Shown here piece after piece: positions 47,366 to 56,149 of a DNA stretch of 64,000 nucleotides; positions within the stretch are counted from its first letter, which is position 1, and each line of letters opens with the position of its first letter. Position numbers and translations under genes: made by a program. The notes under the pieces are model-generated. The model had not been told where the DNA came from, searched no databases, and saw nothing but the letters and a program-made list of their open reading frames with translations. Source of the DNA: Bacteroidales bacterium (GTDB taxonomy: Bacteria; Bacteroidota; Bacteroidia; Bacteroidales; F082); assembly GCA_024400395.1 (NCBI GenBank), contig JAKSMW010000005.1:18776-82775 (forward strand), read 5' to 3'.

Positions 47366-48109
47366 CCAGTCCTTCTGAATCTTGCGCCTCTGCATCTTGG
47401 CGGCCTTGGCTTCGTTCATCTTGTCCATGGTGTTCTTCTCCTGCTCCTGCAAAGCCTGAAGCATCCTCTCGGCATCTTCTTTAGACATCTGCTGCTCCTG
47501 CTGTTGCTGCTGATTTTGTTGTTGTTCCTGCTCTTGTTCGTCTTGCTCCTGATTTTGCTGCTGTTGCTGCTGATCCTGATTCTGGTCTTGCTGTTGCTGG
47601 TCCTTATTTTGGTTCTGTTTGTCCTGATCTTTATTCTGATCTTGATTTTGCTGCTGTTGCTGTTGTTGCTGCTGTTGCCTTATCATTTTCTTTCGTGCGT
47701 ATTCAAGGTTGTAACGTGCGTCTTCATCCTGCGGATTCAACTTGATACATTTCTTGAATGCGTTGAAAGCCTCCTCGTATTTCTGCTGCTCCATCATGGT
47801 GTTGCCGAGGTTGTAATAGGCATCGGCCTCCATCTGCGGAGTGACGTTCCTGTCGGCGACGCTCGAGAAACTGCTTGCTGCTTCTTCGAAGTTCTTCTGC
47901 TGATAATATGCGTCTCCGAGATTGAACTGCGCCTTGTCGTTGTACTTTGTGTCGAGCGATTTCTTGTAAAAATCAGCCGCCACGTTGAAGTTGCCTTTCT
48001 TGAAATTGCTGTTCCCGTTGCGGATGAGACTCTCCTTGCTCTGTGCATTGGCGGTCATCGCAATGGTTGCTAAAAGCAAAAATATTCCTGTTTTACTTAA
48101 TGTTTTCAT
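47363..48109 (-). CDS. batC: BatC: TPR protein with Gln-rich region
   Basis: 248 aa: signal peptide (MKTLSKTGIFLLLATIAMTANAQ cut at AQS), three to four TPR repeats (residues ~28-135: NFKKGNFNVAADFYKKSL, YNLGNTMMEQQKYEEAFNAF), and a long Q/N/D/E-rich low-complexity stretch (~140-205) before a charged helix. The Gln tract is normal for the family but long here. ATG at 48109 overlaps the last 17 nt of batB, indicating translational coupling. Confidence 0.88.
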   Translation of the reverse strand: MKTLSKTGIFLLLATIAMTANAQSKESLIRNGNSNFKKGNFNVAADFYKKSLDTKYNDKAQFNLGDAYYQQKNFEEAASSFSSVADRNVTPQMEADAYYNLGNTMMEQQKYEEAFNAFKKCIKLNPQDEDARYNLEYARKKMIRQQQQQQQQQQNQDQNKDQDKQNQNKDQQQQDQNQDQQQQQQNQEQDEQEQEQQQNQQQQQEQQMSKEDAERMLQALQEQEKNTMDKMNEAKAAKMQRRKIQKDW

Positions 48110-49157
48110 CTTTCGGTTCAAAGAATTTGAATTTGGATTCCCAGCCTTTCTTACCTGAAGAAAGCAGTATCTCAATGATTAACAAAAATATGGCGGCTCC
48201 GACAAACCATTGGAACTGGTCTTCATAATCGGTGAACACCATCGACTCGAACTCGTTTTTTTCGGCTTTGTTGATGTCATCGTATATCTTGTCGAGGCCG
48301 ACGTTTGAATTGCTGGCACGCACATAAATGCCGTCGCCGATCTGCGCGATCTGACGAAGCATGTTGTCGTCAAGTTTGGTGATTACGATGTTTCCTTCCT
48401 TGTCCTTCTTGTATCCGGTTTTCTTCCCGTACTGGTTGTAGAGTGGGATAGGAGTGCCTTCGTCAAGCCCCATTCCTATCGTGTAAATCTTGATGCCGAG
48501 TTTCGTGGCTTCCTGCGCCGCCTTGACAGCATCGCCGTTCTCGTGGTCTTCGCCATCTGAAATGATGATGATAGCCTTGCTGTTCTCACTCTCGCCGAAC
48601 GATTTCACTGCCAACTCGATGGCCCTGCCGATTTCAGTGCCCTGCGTCGGAATCAGGTCGGTGTCAACGGTCGAGAGGAACATCTTCGCCGCCGAATAGT
48701 CTGTAGTGATTGGAAGTTGCACGTATGCGTTTCCAGCGAAAACTATGATGCCGATTCTGTCGCCGCCGAGTTTTGAAATGAGCTTGTTGATCGACTGTTT
48801 CGCGCGTGCGAGTCGGTTCGGCTCGATGTCTTCGGCATGCATCGAGTTTGAAATGTCAACGCAAAGAAACATGTCGATGCCCTCTCTCTTCGCCTTCTCC
48901 ATCTTCGACCCTGATTGCAGGTTCGCCGCACCTAATATTAATAAGGTGATGATGAGCGTGAAAATGACGAACTTCGTGTTGGCTCTCGCAACCGAGAAAT
49001 TCGGAATCAGATAGCCCCTGAGTTTTATGCTCGCGAAACGCTTGAACTGTTTCTTGTTCCAAAAACGAATCAGAATATAAACCGCGACAAGTACCGGGAT
49101 GATTAACAGCCAGTACAGATATTGCGGGTTTTCAAATCTTAAAATATTGGGTTCCAT
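48093..49157 (-). CDS. batB: BatB: membrane-anchored von Willebrand A protein
   Basis: 354 aa with two N-terminal transmembrane helices, a periplasmic/cytoplasmic-facing VWA domain with an intact MIDAS (DISNSMHAEDIE; DxSxS; ~100), ISDGEDHENGD, and a final transmembrane helix (~318-338). Paralogue of batA next to it. Probably forms a complex with BatA and the MoxR ATPase. Confidence 0.92.
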   Translation of the reverse strand: MEPNILRFENPQYLYWLLIIPVLVAVYILIRFWNKKQFKRFASIKLRGYLIPNFSVARANTKFVIFTLIITLLILGAANLQSGSKMEKAKREGIDMFLCVDISNSMHAEDIEPNRLARAKQSINKLISKLGGDRIGIIVFAGNAYVQLPITTDYSAAKMFLSTVDTDLIPTQGTEIGRAIELAVKSFGESENSKAIIIISDGEDHENGDAVKAAQEATKLGIKIYTIGMGLDEGTPIPLYNQYGKKTGYKKDKEGNIVITKLDDNMLRQIAQIGDGIYVRASNSNVGLDKIYDDINKAEKNEFESMVFTDYEDQFQWFVGAAIFLLIIEILLSSGKKGWESKFKFFEPKDENIK

Positions 49158-49166
49158 GATGTTATC

Positions 49167-50165
49167 TTAATCCGTTAATGTTTTTAATAATGTGTGACGA
49201 AGCACAAAATCTAACAAAAGTAAAGCCAAGGCCCACAAGACGAACGGGAGGAACTCTTCGTGAACACGTTTGAATTCGTTCACTTCGATCTTTGAGCGTT
49301 CCAGCTTGTCGATTTCCTCGTAAATCTGTTCGAGTTTCTCGTTCGATGTCGCCCTGAAATACTTTCCGCCCGTCATATCGGCGATTTGCTGGAGCAACGG
49401 CTCGTTGATATTGACTTCAAGTTGTTGATATTGAATGCCTCCGAAAGGTGTCTGCACCGGATATGGTGCAGTGCCTCTCGTTCCGACGCCGATGGTATAG
49501 ACTCTTATCCCGAAGAGTTTCGCCATCTCCGCCGCCGTCGAAGGGTCAACGGAGCCGGCGTTGTTGTCGCCGTCGGTGAGCAAAATCACCACCTTTGAGA
49601 TTGCCTCGCTGTCTTTGAGTCGGCTCACCGACGATGCGAGTCCGTCGCCTATGGCGGTCCCGTCTTCAAGCATGCCGCATTTCATGTCTTTCAACATGTT
49701 CAAGACCATGCCGTGGTCTGTCGTCAACGGCACTTGCGTAAATGTCTCGCTCGCGAAGACCACAAGCCCAATCCTGTCTTCAGGACGGCCTTTGATGAAC
49801 TCCGCACCGACCGACTTGGCGGCTTCCAAACGGTCCGGCTTCAAATCCTGCGCCAACATACTGCTCGAAATGTCCATCGTCATCACGATGTCGATGCCCT
49901 CGACGTTGACGGTCTGGTTCGTGGAACTGCTCTGCGGACGCGCCATCGCAATGAAAAGCAATGCCATCGCTCCAAGCTCAAGCACAAACAAAAGATGACG
50001 CACGTATGAACGCCAACTTTTCGGCAACTTGGCAAAGAAACTCGTGTCGGTGAATCTCAAGTATGCCGACTGCTTCCTGCCTCTGAAAATATACCATACT
50101 ATCAGCAACGGAATGATAATCAATCCATAAAGAAAATATGGCGATGCAAATTCAAAGGAACTCAT
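49167..50165 (-). CDS. batA: BatA: membrane-anchored von Willebrand A protein
   Basis: 332 aa: N-terminal helices (~8-28, ~55-75), VWA domain with intact MIDAS (MDISSSMLAQDLKPDRL; ~98), LTDGDNNAGS and the GVGTRGTAPYPV strand, then a C-terminal transmembrane helix. Start codon overlaps the upstream gene by 4 nt. Confidence 0.93.
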   Translation of the reverse strand: MSSFEFASPYFLYGLIIIPLLIVWYIFRGRKQSAYLRFTDTSFFAKLPKSWRSYVRHLLFVLELGAMALLFIAMARPQSSSTNQTVNVEGIDIVMTMDISSSMLAQDLKPDRLEAAKSVGAEFIKGRPEDRIGLVVFASETFTQVPLTTDHGMVLNMLKDMKCGMLEDGTAIGDGLASSVSRLKDSEAISKVVILLTDGDNNAGSVDPSTAAEMAKLFGIRVYTIGVGTRGTAPYPVQTPFGGIQYQQLEVNINEPLLQQIADMTGGKYFRATSNEKLEQIYEEIDKLERSKIEVNEFKRVHEEFLPFVLWALALLLLDFVLRHTLLKTLTD

Positions 50166-51193
50166 TTCGCTTCCTCCGTTTTTTCTTGTTTGTTTAACTC
50201 GGTTTTATCGTTTTTCTTCCTCGTTTTTTCTTCCTCCGCCTTGCGTTTTTCTTCTTCCTGGAAGAAAACAAATGTCTCCTCGACAAATTCGTTCACGTCT
50301 TTGAAAGACTGTTCGTTCTGTGCCTCCGTCGGGTTCGCTTTCGCGAATTTCACCAAGTCGGCGGTGATGAGAGTGTCGCAGAATTTCTCAAATGCTCTCC
50401 CGTCAAATTTGGTTGCCTTGACGGAACTGATGATTTCGTCGGAAGTCATCTCTACTGCGTCGATTCCGAATTGGCCTTCGAGATACTCACGTGCGATGCC
50501 GGTGATATTTGTGTAATATTCCTTGGTGTTCGCGGTTTTCCACGCCTCCGCCGTCCTGACTTCAGCAAGTCGTTCTCTCGCGGTGACAATCGCTGGAATC
50601 GTCGGCTTGGGCTTCTCGGCCTTGACAACGATTTTGTTTTTCTTGTTTTTAAAATGACGACAAATCAAAAACACTATTCCGGCAATCACGATGGCTATCA
50701 CAGCCCAGGGCAAAATCTCTTTCGCAGTGATGCCTTGCTTTATGATGCCTTTGATGGGACGGAAAGCCTGTGTCGTGTCAACGGCTACGGTGTTCACGAA
50801 AAGCTCAATCTCATCAGTGTAAAGCGTGTGACGGATGCTGTCTTTGATGCTTTCCGCAAACGTGATGCCGATTTCGGGGACGTAAACGTAACCGGTGTCA
50901 AACGACGTCAATGTCAGATGTTGCGTCATCAGAACATCACTATTATTAATAGGTGTAGTCTCGACCTCGCCGGCGTTTATGACCTCAATCGATTTGCTTA
51001 ATGTGTCGCCGTACTGCTTCCATTCGACGTAATAGTCTTTTGGAATTGTCAACGATAACTGATAATCAAAGGGCTGTCCGATTACAATGCTGTCAACGTT
51101 GGCAACGCCTTTGATGTTGATCTGTTGTGCGAAACTGCTGAAGCCTGCTGCCAACAGTGCAAAAAACAACGTTATGAAAATTGTTTTCCTCAT
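50162..51193 (-). CDS. Bat-operon membrane protein, DUF4381-like
   Basis: 343 aa: signal peptide, a beta-rich extracytoplasmic domain (VDSIVIGQPFDYQLSLTIP), one transmembrane helix (~165-187), and a cytoplasmic helical domain with a Lys/Glu-rich tail (EEEKRKAEEEKTRKKNDK). It holds the constant position between DUF58 and batA in Bacteroidales and overlaps both neighbours by 4 nt. Its layout (Ig-like domain, TM, helical tail) parallels BatD, so it may be a second scaffold of the same complex. Confidence 0.78.
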   Translation of the reverse strand: MRKTIFITLFFALLAAGFSSFAQQINIKGVANVDSIVIGQPFDYQLSLTIPKDYYVEWKQYGDTLSKSIEVINAGEVETTPINNSDVLMTQHLTLTSFDTGYVYVPEIGITFAESIKDSIRHTLYTDEIELFVNTVAVDTTQAFRPIKGIIKQGITAKEILPWAVIAIVIAGIVFLICRHFKNKKNKIVVKAEKPKPTIPAIVTARERLAEVRTAEAWKTANTKEYYTNITGIAREYLEGQFGIDAVEMTSDEIISSVKATKFDGRAFEKFCDTLITADLVKFAKANPTEAQNEQSFKDVNEFVEETFVFFQEEEKRKAEEEKTRKKNDKTELNKQEKTEEAK

Positions 51194-52068
51194 TTTCTTG
51201 ATTCTCTCCTCTTAAAAAGTCGCATCAACGGCTTGACGTAGTCTTCATCTGTGTAAATCAATGTGTTGTCGATGCCGTTGTTGGCGAAAGTGTGGTTCAG
51301 CATCGTCGTTTCGTGCTGGACGTATTTCTGGTATGCTATATTCCATGCGTTCGTTGATGTGTCAACCCATCTTTCTTCTCCGGTCTCGCTGTCGCGGAAC
51401 TTCACGAGTCCCATCTTCGGAATGATAAGCTCACGTTTGTCAGTGATTCTCAACGAGATGAGGTCGTGCTTCCTTGCGGCGATTCTCAATTCCTGCTCAA
51501 AAGACTTGCTTGTCACGAAGTCGGAGATGAGAAATGCCGTGGTGCGTTTCTTGATTGCGCTTGTCAGGAATTTCAGTCCTTCTCCGATGTCGGTGCGTCT
51601 GTGCTGCGGCTTGAAAGTCACTATTTCGCTGATGATTCGGAGAATGTGGCTTGTGCCTTTTTTCGGTGGGATGAATTTCTCGATTTGGTCGCTGAAGAAG
51701 ATGACTCCGACCTTGTCGTTGTTCTGAATGGCCGAAAATGCCAGGACCGCGGCGATCTCGGCTGTGATGTCGCGCTTGGTGGCGTCAACAGAACCGAAGT
51801 CGTTGGAGCCGGAAACGTCAATGAGCAACATCACCGTCATCTCACGCTCTTCCTCGAAAATCTTCACGAAAGGCCGGTGGAAACGCGCCGTGACGTTCCA
51901 GTCGATGTTGCGGATGTCGTCACCGTATTGATATTCACGCACTTCGCTGAAAGTCATGCCACGCCCCTTGAACGCACTGTGGTACTGCCCCGAAAAAATA
52001 TGGTTGCTCAACCCGCGCGTCTTTATCTCAATCTTCCTGACCTTCTTGAATAAATCAGTCGTCTCCAT
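51190..52068 (-). CDS. DUF58 (VWA-like) protein
   Basis: 292 aa cytoplasmic protein of the MoxR-DUF58 pair. Signature segments: YHSAFKGRGMTFSEVREYQYGDDIRNIDWNVTAR (seen across residues ~28-62), LLIDVSGSND (VWA-like; ~82), and GVIFFSDQIEKFIPP. It acts with MoxR as a presumed chaperone/assembly system for metal or protein cofactors; the client is not known. Confidence 0.9.
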   Translation of the reverse strand: METTDLFKKVRKIEIKTRGLSNHIFSGQYHSAFKGRGMTFSEVREYQYGDDIRNIDWNVTARFHRPFVKIFEEEREMTVMLLIDVSGSNDFGSVDATKRDITAEIAAVLAFSAIQNNDKVGVIFFSDQIEKFIPPKKGTSHILRIISEIVTFKPQHRRTDIGEGLKFLTSAIKKRTTAFLISDFVTSKSFEQELRIAARKHDLISLRITDKRELIIPKMGLVKFRDSETGEERWVDTSTNAWNIAYQKYVQHETTMLNHTFANNGIDNTLIYTDEDYVKPLMRLFKRRESRK

Positions 52069-52072
52069 TTGA

Positions 52073-52112
52073 CTTTATAACTTCAAACTTTAAAACTTTA
52101 TAAATTTTATAA
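52073..52112 (-). repeat. A-rich repeat between moxR and DUF58 gene
   Basis: Sense strand reads ATAAAATTTATAAAGTTTTAAAGTTTGAAGTTATAAAG in 7-8-bp AAAGTTT steps (positions given, broken by substitutions). Fills the gap between the two genes. Confidence 0.6.
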
Positions 52113-52118
52113 CTCAGA

Positions 52119-53111
52119 TTATGGCACCTCAACGATGTTCAGAATCTCGTTGATGATTTCCTCCGTGGTGATGTTCTCCGCCTCGGCTTCGTATGTCAGT
52201 CCGATGCGGTGACGCAAAACGTCAGGAGCAACGGCGCGGACATCTTCCGGGATGACGTAGCCGCGACGCTTGATGAACGCGTATGCCTTTGACGCCAACG
52301 CCAAGTTGATTGATGCACGCGGTGAGCCACCGTAACTGATCATGCCAGCGAACTTGTTGAGTTTGAAATCGTTAGGATAACGTGAGGCGAACACGATGTC
52401 GGTGATGTAATTCTCAATCTTCTCGTCAAGATAAACCTCGCGGCAGACTTTCCTTGCGTTAAGTATCTCTTTCGTCGAAGTCACTTTCCTCACTTCAGGA
52501 TACTCCTTATTAATATTCTGTCTTAAAATGATTTTTTCCTCGTCTTTCCTTGGATAGTCAATGACGACTTTCAGCATGAAACGGTCAACCTGCGCTTCCG
52601 GAAGCGGATACGTCCCTTCCTGCTCAATCGGGTTCTGGGTCGCCATGACCAAAAACGGATCCGGCAAGGCGAAAGTGCTCTCCCCGATTGTGACCTGATG
52701 CTCCTGCATCGCTTCGAGCAACGCACTCTGTACTTTCGCCGGTGAACGGTTTATTTCGTCCGCCAGCACGAAATTGGCGAAAACAGGACCTCTCCTCGTG
52801 ATGAATTCTTCGTTCTTCTGACTGTATATCATTGTTCCGATGAGGTCGGCCGGCAGAAGGTCAGGTGTGAACTGGATTCGGCTGAAATCTGCGTCAACAA
52901 TGCTTGCAAGCGTCTTGATGGCTAATGTCTTCGCCAACCCCGGAACACCTTCCAACAAGATGTGACCATTTGATAATAAACCAATTAGCAAGCGCTCCGT
53001 CATCTGCTTCTGACCGATGATGACCTTGCTCATTTCCATGTTTATCAAGTCAATGAATTGACTCTCCCTCTGAATTTTTTCGTTTAATTCGCGAATATCT
53101 GTCTCAATCAT
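52119..53111 (-). CDS. MoxR-family AAA+ ATPase
   Basis: 330 aa: Walker A EGVPGLAKT (~53-61), Walker B FVLADEINRSPAK (~113), ATQNPIEQEGTYPLPEAQVDRF sensor-1/arginine region, and a C-terminal lid. MoxR ATPases act with VWA proteins; here it heads the moxR-DUF58-bat operon of eight genes transcribed without terminators. Promoter at 53154. Confidence 0.94.
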   Translation of the reverse strand: MIETDIRELNEKIQRESQFIDLINMEMSKVIIGQKQMTERLLIGLLSNGHILLEGVPGLAKTLAIKTLASIVDADFSRIQFTPDLLPADLIGTMIYSQKNEEFITRRGPVFANFVLADEINRSPAKVQSALLEAMQEHQVTIGESTFALPDPFLVMATQNPIEQEGTYPLPEAQVDRFMLKVVIDYPRKDEEKIILRQNINKEYPEVRKVTSTKEILNARKVCREVYLDEKIENYITDIVFASRYPNDFKLNKFAGMISYGGSPRASINLALASKAYAFIKRRGYVIPEDVRAVAPDVLRHRIGLTYEAEAENITTEEIINEILNIVEVP

Positions 53112-53153
53112 TTTAGTGATTTTTTTAAACTTTCCTATATTAACAACAAAGTT

Positions 53154-53185
53154 GCAAAAATATTGTAAAAAATCGAATGTTCAAA
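53154..53185 (-). promoter_or_regulatory. Promoter of the moxR-bat operon
   Basis: Minus strand: TTTG (53182-53185), 19-nt spacer, TATTTTTGC (53154-53162). A perfect consensus match; the ATG is 43 nt downstream. Confidence 0.85.
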
Positions 53186-53221
53186 CAAAAAAATGGGATT
53201 TGAAAATAAATTCAAATCCCA
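53186..53221 (-). terminator. Terminator of the ECF sigma gene
   Basis: Minus strand stem TGGGATTTGAA / TTCAAATCCCA (53194-53204, 53211-53221) then a run of seven T. It directly abuts the moxR -33 box, separating the two same-strand genes. Confidence 0.85.
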
Positions 53222-53248
53222 AAACCAAGCAGCTGCCTTCAGAGGTTT

Positions 53249-53755
53249 TTACGCCCCAAATTCTTTCATATTCTCCATGAGTTTTTTCCTTGAATAAAAA
53301 ATTCTGCTTTTCACTGTTCCAATCGTAAGATTCAGAGCATCAGCGATTTCCTTGTATTTGAAGCCGTCGTTGTACATGTCAAACGGCTTCCTGAAATCAG
53401 CGTCAAGACTGTTGATGCCATTCTCAAGTTCCTTGGCGTTTAGCATCGATTCGGGGTCGGTGTCGCTGTTCGAATTGCTGATATTCAAATAGTAAAGGTC
53501 GTCGGTCTGGTCGATGATGGTGTTTTCTTTTTTTATCCTGCGGTAATTGTTGATGAAAATGTTCTTCATGATGGTGTAAAGCCACGCCTTGAAGTTATTT
53601 TGATTTACGAATTTTTCACGGTGAATCAAAGCCTTCAGGAACGTCTCCTGCGTGAGGTCTTTCGCGTCATCAAGGTTGCCTGTGAGCTGGCGGGCGTAGC
53701 CTTCGAGAAATTTCTGCTGCCCGACTAAATTGGTGCTGAATTCTAATGCTGTCAT
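53249..53755 (-). CDS. ECF-type RNA polymerase sigma factor
   Basis: 168 aa: region 2 (GQQKFLEGYARQLTGNLDDAKDLTQETFLKAL; FKAWLYTIMKNIFINNYRR) binds core polymerase and the -10-like element; region 4 (YKEIADALNLTIGTVKSRIFYSRKKL) binds the upstream element. A 29-codon longer frame exists, but it contains the promoter -7 box TAGTTTTGC, so the ATG at 53755 is the start. No anti-sigma gene is adjacent, unlike the FecR-paired ECFs of this phylum, so the signal is unknown. Confidence 0.92.
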   Translation of the reverse strand: MTALEFSTNLVGQQKFLEGYARQLTGNLDDAKDLTQETFLKALIHREKFVNQNNFKAWLYTIMKNIFINNYRRIKKENTIIDQTDDLYYLNISNSNSDTDPESMLNAKELENGINSLDADFRKPFDMYNDGFKYKEIADALNLTIGTVKSRIFYSRKKLMENMKEFGA

Positions 53756-53798
53756 GTTGTTTTTTATTAAAAGTTGATTGTTGTTTGTTTTTACGAAT

Positions 53799-53807
53799 GC
53801 AAAACTA
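53799..53807 (-). promoter_or_regulatory. -7 box of the ECF sigma gene
   Basis: TAGTTTTGC on the minus strand, 43 nt upstream of the ATG at 53755; a TTGAC-like -33 element lies about 18 nt before it. It fixes the start codon choice. Confidence 0.7.
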
Positions 53808-53918
53808 TCGAAGTGGTCATTTTTGTCAAGAAAATTTTTCATTTTTTACAATAGATAATTTTAAATCATTGAAATTTAAATATTTGTGAAATGAAAAATT
53901 TTTGCTTTATTTTTGAAA

Positions 53919-53994
53919 GTAAACGGATTAAAAAATAAAGTAAACGGTATTAAAAAATAAGATAACGGTAAAATATTTAAGATAACGGTTTGGC
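53919..53994. repeat. About 21-bp direct repeats between ECF sigma and kdsC
   Basis: Three units and a partial fourth beginning at 53919, 53940, 53961 and 53981. Each starts GTAAACGG or GATAACGG and continues into an A-rich tract (TTAAAAAATAA). The ~21-bp spacing is two helical turns, suiting a regulator that binds one face. The gap 53756-54085 holds no gene; it contains this array, the ECF promoter and a weak TATTTTCG box for kdsC. Confidence 0.75.
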
Positions 53995-54085
53995 TAAAAA
54001 GGTGGTTGAAATTAAATTTGACACAAAATTAAACTGTTTGAGGATTTTTTCGTATTTTCGTCAATTAAAAATCTAATGAAATAAA

Positions 54086-54610
54086 ATGAGAAATTATAAG
54101 GAACTTTTGAAGAATGTGACAACCTTTATCTTTGATTATGATGGGGTTATGACACAAGGTGACGTTTTGGTGCTCCCCGATGGTGAGGCTTTGCGAATGA
54201 CAAATGTGAAAGACGGATTCGCACTTCAGCTTGCGGTGAGGATGGGATATAACGTCGCCGTTATCTCCGGCGGTTACGCCAAGTCAATGGAACAACGTAT
54301 GAAAGCCCTCGGTGTCAAAGACGTTTTTCTTCATATCCCAAACAAAATCATTAAGTTGGATGAATATATGAAAGAACGTGGATTGACAAAGGAAGAGATT
54401 GTTTACATGGGCGACGACATTCCAGATTACCCTGTGATGCAGAAAGTCGGCGTGCCGGTGTGCCCCGCCGATGCTGCCGAGGAAATCAAGCAGATCAGCG
54501 TTTATGTCAGTCACCAAAACGGAGGAAAAGGTGCTGTCCGCGACATCATTGAACAAGTCATGAAAGCTCAGGACAAATGGATGAAAGATTTCGAAATACA
54601 TATCTGGTAG
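54086..54610 (+). CDS. kdsC: KdsC-type HAD phosphatase (KDO 8-phosphate phosphatase)
   Basis: Removes phosphate from KDO-8-P on the way to LPS inner core. 174 aa, cap-less HAD: motif I FDYDGVMTQG (~16), motif II VISGG, motif III/IV with Lys and MGDDIPDYPVM (~111). It leads a run with lipid and envelope genes (ubiA, maf, surE, lpxB), with gaps of 4 nt or less. The assignment over other small HADs rests on length, the tetramer-type GDD..D motif and context. Confidence 0.85.
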   Translation: MRNYKELLKNVTTFIFDYDGVMTQGDVLVLPDGEALRMTNVKDGFALQLAVRMGYNVAVISGGYAKSMEQRMKALGVKDVFLHIPNKIIKLDEYMKERGLTKEEIVYMGDDIPDYPVMQKVGVPVCPADAAEEIKQISVYVSHQNGGKGAVRDIIEQVMKAQDKWMKDFEIHIW

Positions 54611-54613
54611 ATT

Positions 54614-55555
54614 ATGAAGAAGATAGGTTCTTTTTTTAAGTTGGTTCGTTGGCCGAATTTGCTTGTTACGGCTCTGATGATGTGCCTTGTGTTTCATTGC
54701 ATTATGATGATGCAAAGCACGGTTTCATTCACCTTGTTGGTCATCTCAATGGTTTTTATCGTGGCCGGCGGCTATGTGATAAACGACATTTTCGACATGG
54801 AAACCGATGCCATCAACAAACCGAAAAAACTGATTGTCGGGAAAGTGTTCTCTGAAAAACAATGCGGAGTTTTCTATTGGACGTTGACAATCATCGGATT
54901 ATGCTGCGGATTGGCATCGACAATCATGGCTCTCGGTCCGAAATTCTATATGATTTTTGCCTGTCTGCTGTTATTGACAGGTATTTTGTATTCATACTCG
55001 AAAACATATAAGAAAAAACTTCTGATTGGAAATGTAATTGTTTCATTATCAGTGGCTTTTGCGGTTTTTCTGCCATGGCTCTTTGTGATGCTGTATATGT
55101 CTGCAAACCCACTTTTGCTTAGGGCGAATGAAGATCTGATGACGACATCACTTCGTATTGTGTTGTTTTACAGCGCATTCGCTTTCCTGACGACATTGAT
55201 TCGCGAAATTGTAAAAGATATGGAGGATGTTGATGGCGACGGCAGGACTCATTGTCGCACGATTCCAGTGGTCTTGGGATTAAAGAAAACATCAATTATA
55301 GTTATAGTTCTTCTGCTTTTGATGTCCGGGACTATATTCAGCTTTGAGAATTTTTTTGAAAATATTAGTGATATTAGGACTCCGATAATTTTGATTGAAG
55401 TAATGAAATATATGTTCATTGGTTACATGACGGCATTTATGACAACAGTGATGCAAAAACCCGCTAAACCTGAAAAGACATATCATATTGTTTCTATTTT
55501 ATTGAAAATCACTATGTTAATTGGAGTATTGACAATGATTTTTATTAATCTTTAA
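54614..55555 (+). CDS. UbiA-family prenyltransferase
   Basis: 313-aa inner-membrane enzyme with about eight to nine transmembrane helices. The two Asp-rich magnesium/diphosphate motifs are present: NDIFDMETDAINKP (~57-70) and REIVKDMEDVDGD (~195-207). In Bacteroidota this clade is annotated as geranylgeranylglycerol-phosphate geranylgeranyltransferase-like; the acceptor cannot be decided from sequence, and quinone synthesis remains possible. Co-transcribed with kdsC and maf. Confidence 0.82.
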   Translation: MKKIGSFFKLVRWPNLLVTALMMCLVFHCIMMMQSTVSFTLLVISMVFIVAGGYVINDIFDMETDAINKPKKLIVGKVFSEKQCGVFYWTLTIIGLCCGLASTIMALGPKFYMIFACLLLLTGILYSYSKTYKKKLLIGNVIVSLSVAFAVFLPWLFVMLYMSANPLLLRANEDLMTTSLRIVLFYSAFAFLTTLIREIVKDMEDVDGDGRTHCRTIPVVLGLKKTSIIVIVLLLLMSGTIFSFENFFENISDIRTPIILIEVMKYMFIGYMTAFMTTVMQKPAKPEKTYHIVSILLKITMLIGVLTMIFINL

Positions 55556-55556
55556 A

Positions 55557-56147
55557 ATGAATCAAATGTTGGATAACTTAAAGAAATATAATATCGTACT
55601 CGCTTCAAAATCTCCGCGTCGGCAGGAACTTTTGAAAGGGATAGGAATCGAATTTTCAATTTTGACAAAAGACGTTGACGAAAATTATCCGTCAAGATTG
55701 CCGTTGGCTGATATCGCTCCGTTCTTGAGTTTGAAAAAGGCGAAAGCGTTTGAAGACCAAGAACTTCCTGAAAATTTCATGGTGATTACAGCCGACACCG
55801 TCGTGATTGCGGAAAACGAAATTTTAGGGAAACCGAAGGACAGGGAAGACGCATTCAGGATGTTGAAACTGCTGTCTGGAAAGACGCATCGGGTCGTGAC
55901 AGGCGTGACAGTCCACACAAAAGAAACATCAAAAACATTTTCGGTGACTTCAAAGGTAACATTTGATGAGCTTGAAAATCAAGAGATTGAATATTATATT
56001 GACAATTATAAACCTTACGACAAGGCGGGTGCTTACGGCGTTCAGGAATGGATAGGCTATATCGGAGTCTGCGGGGTCGAAGGCTCGTATTTTAATGTGA
56101 TGGGACTTCCGACGCATAAATTATATAAGGTGCTGAAAAATTTTTGA
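55557..56147 (+). CDS. maf: Maf-family nucleoside triphosphate pyrophosphatase
   Basis: Hydrolyses dTTP/UTP or modified pyrimidine nucleotides. 196 aa with the signature LASKSPRRQELLKGIGIEF (residues ~14-32), the ITADTVV catalytic Asp, GKPKDREDAF, and DKAGAYGVQEWIGYI. Starts right after ubiA and ends 2 nt before surE. Confidence 0.94.
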   Translation: MNQMLDNLKKYNIVLASKSPRRQELLKGIGIEFSILTKDVDENYPSRLPLADIAPFLSLKKAKAFEDQELPENFMVITADTVVIAENEILGKPKDREDAFRMLKLLSGKTHRVVTGVTVHTKETSKTFSVTSKVTFDELENQEIEYYIDNYKPYDKAGAYGVQEWIGYIGVCGVEGSYFNVMGLPTHKLYKVLKNF

Positions 56148-56149
56148 AG

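Noticed and set aside
47504-48073. 189-codon plus-strand ORF beginning with a Leu-rich run
   Set aside because: It is the complement of the CAG/CAA-type Gln tract of batC; the hydrophobic stretch is an artefact of that repeat.
53756-53842. 29-codon N-terminal extension of the ECF sigma factor
   Set aside because: Contains the promoter -7 box TAGTTTTGC, so it is upstream of the transcript start.
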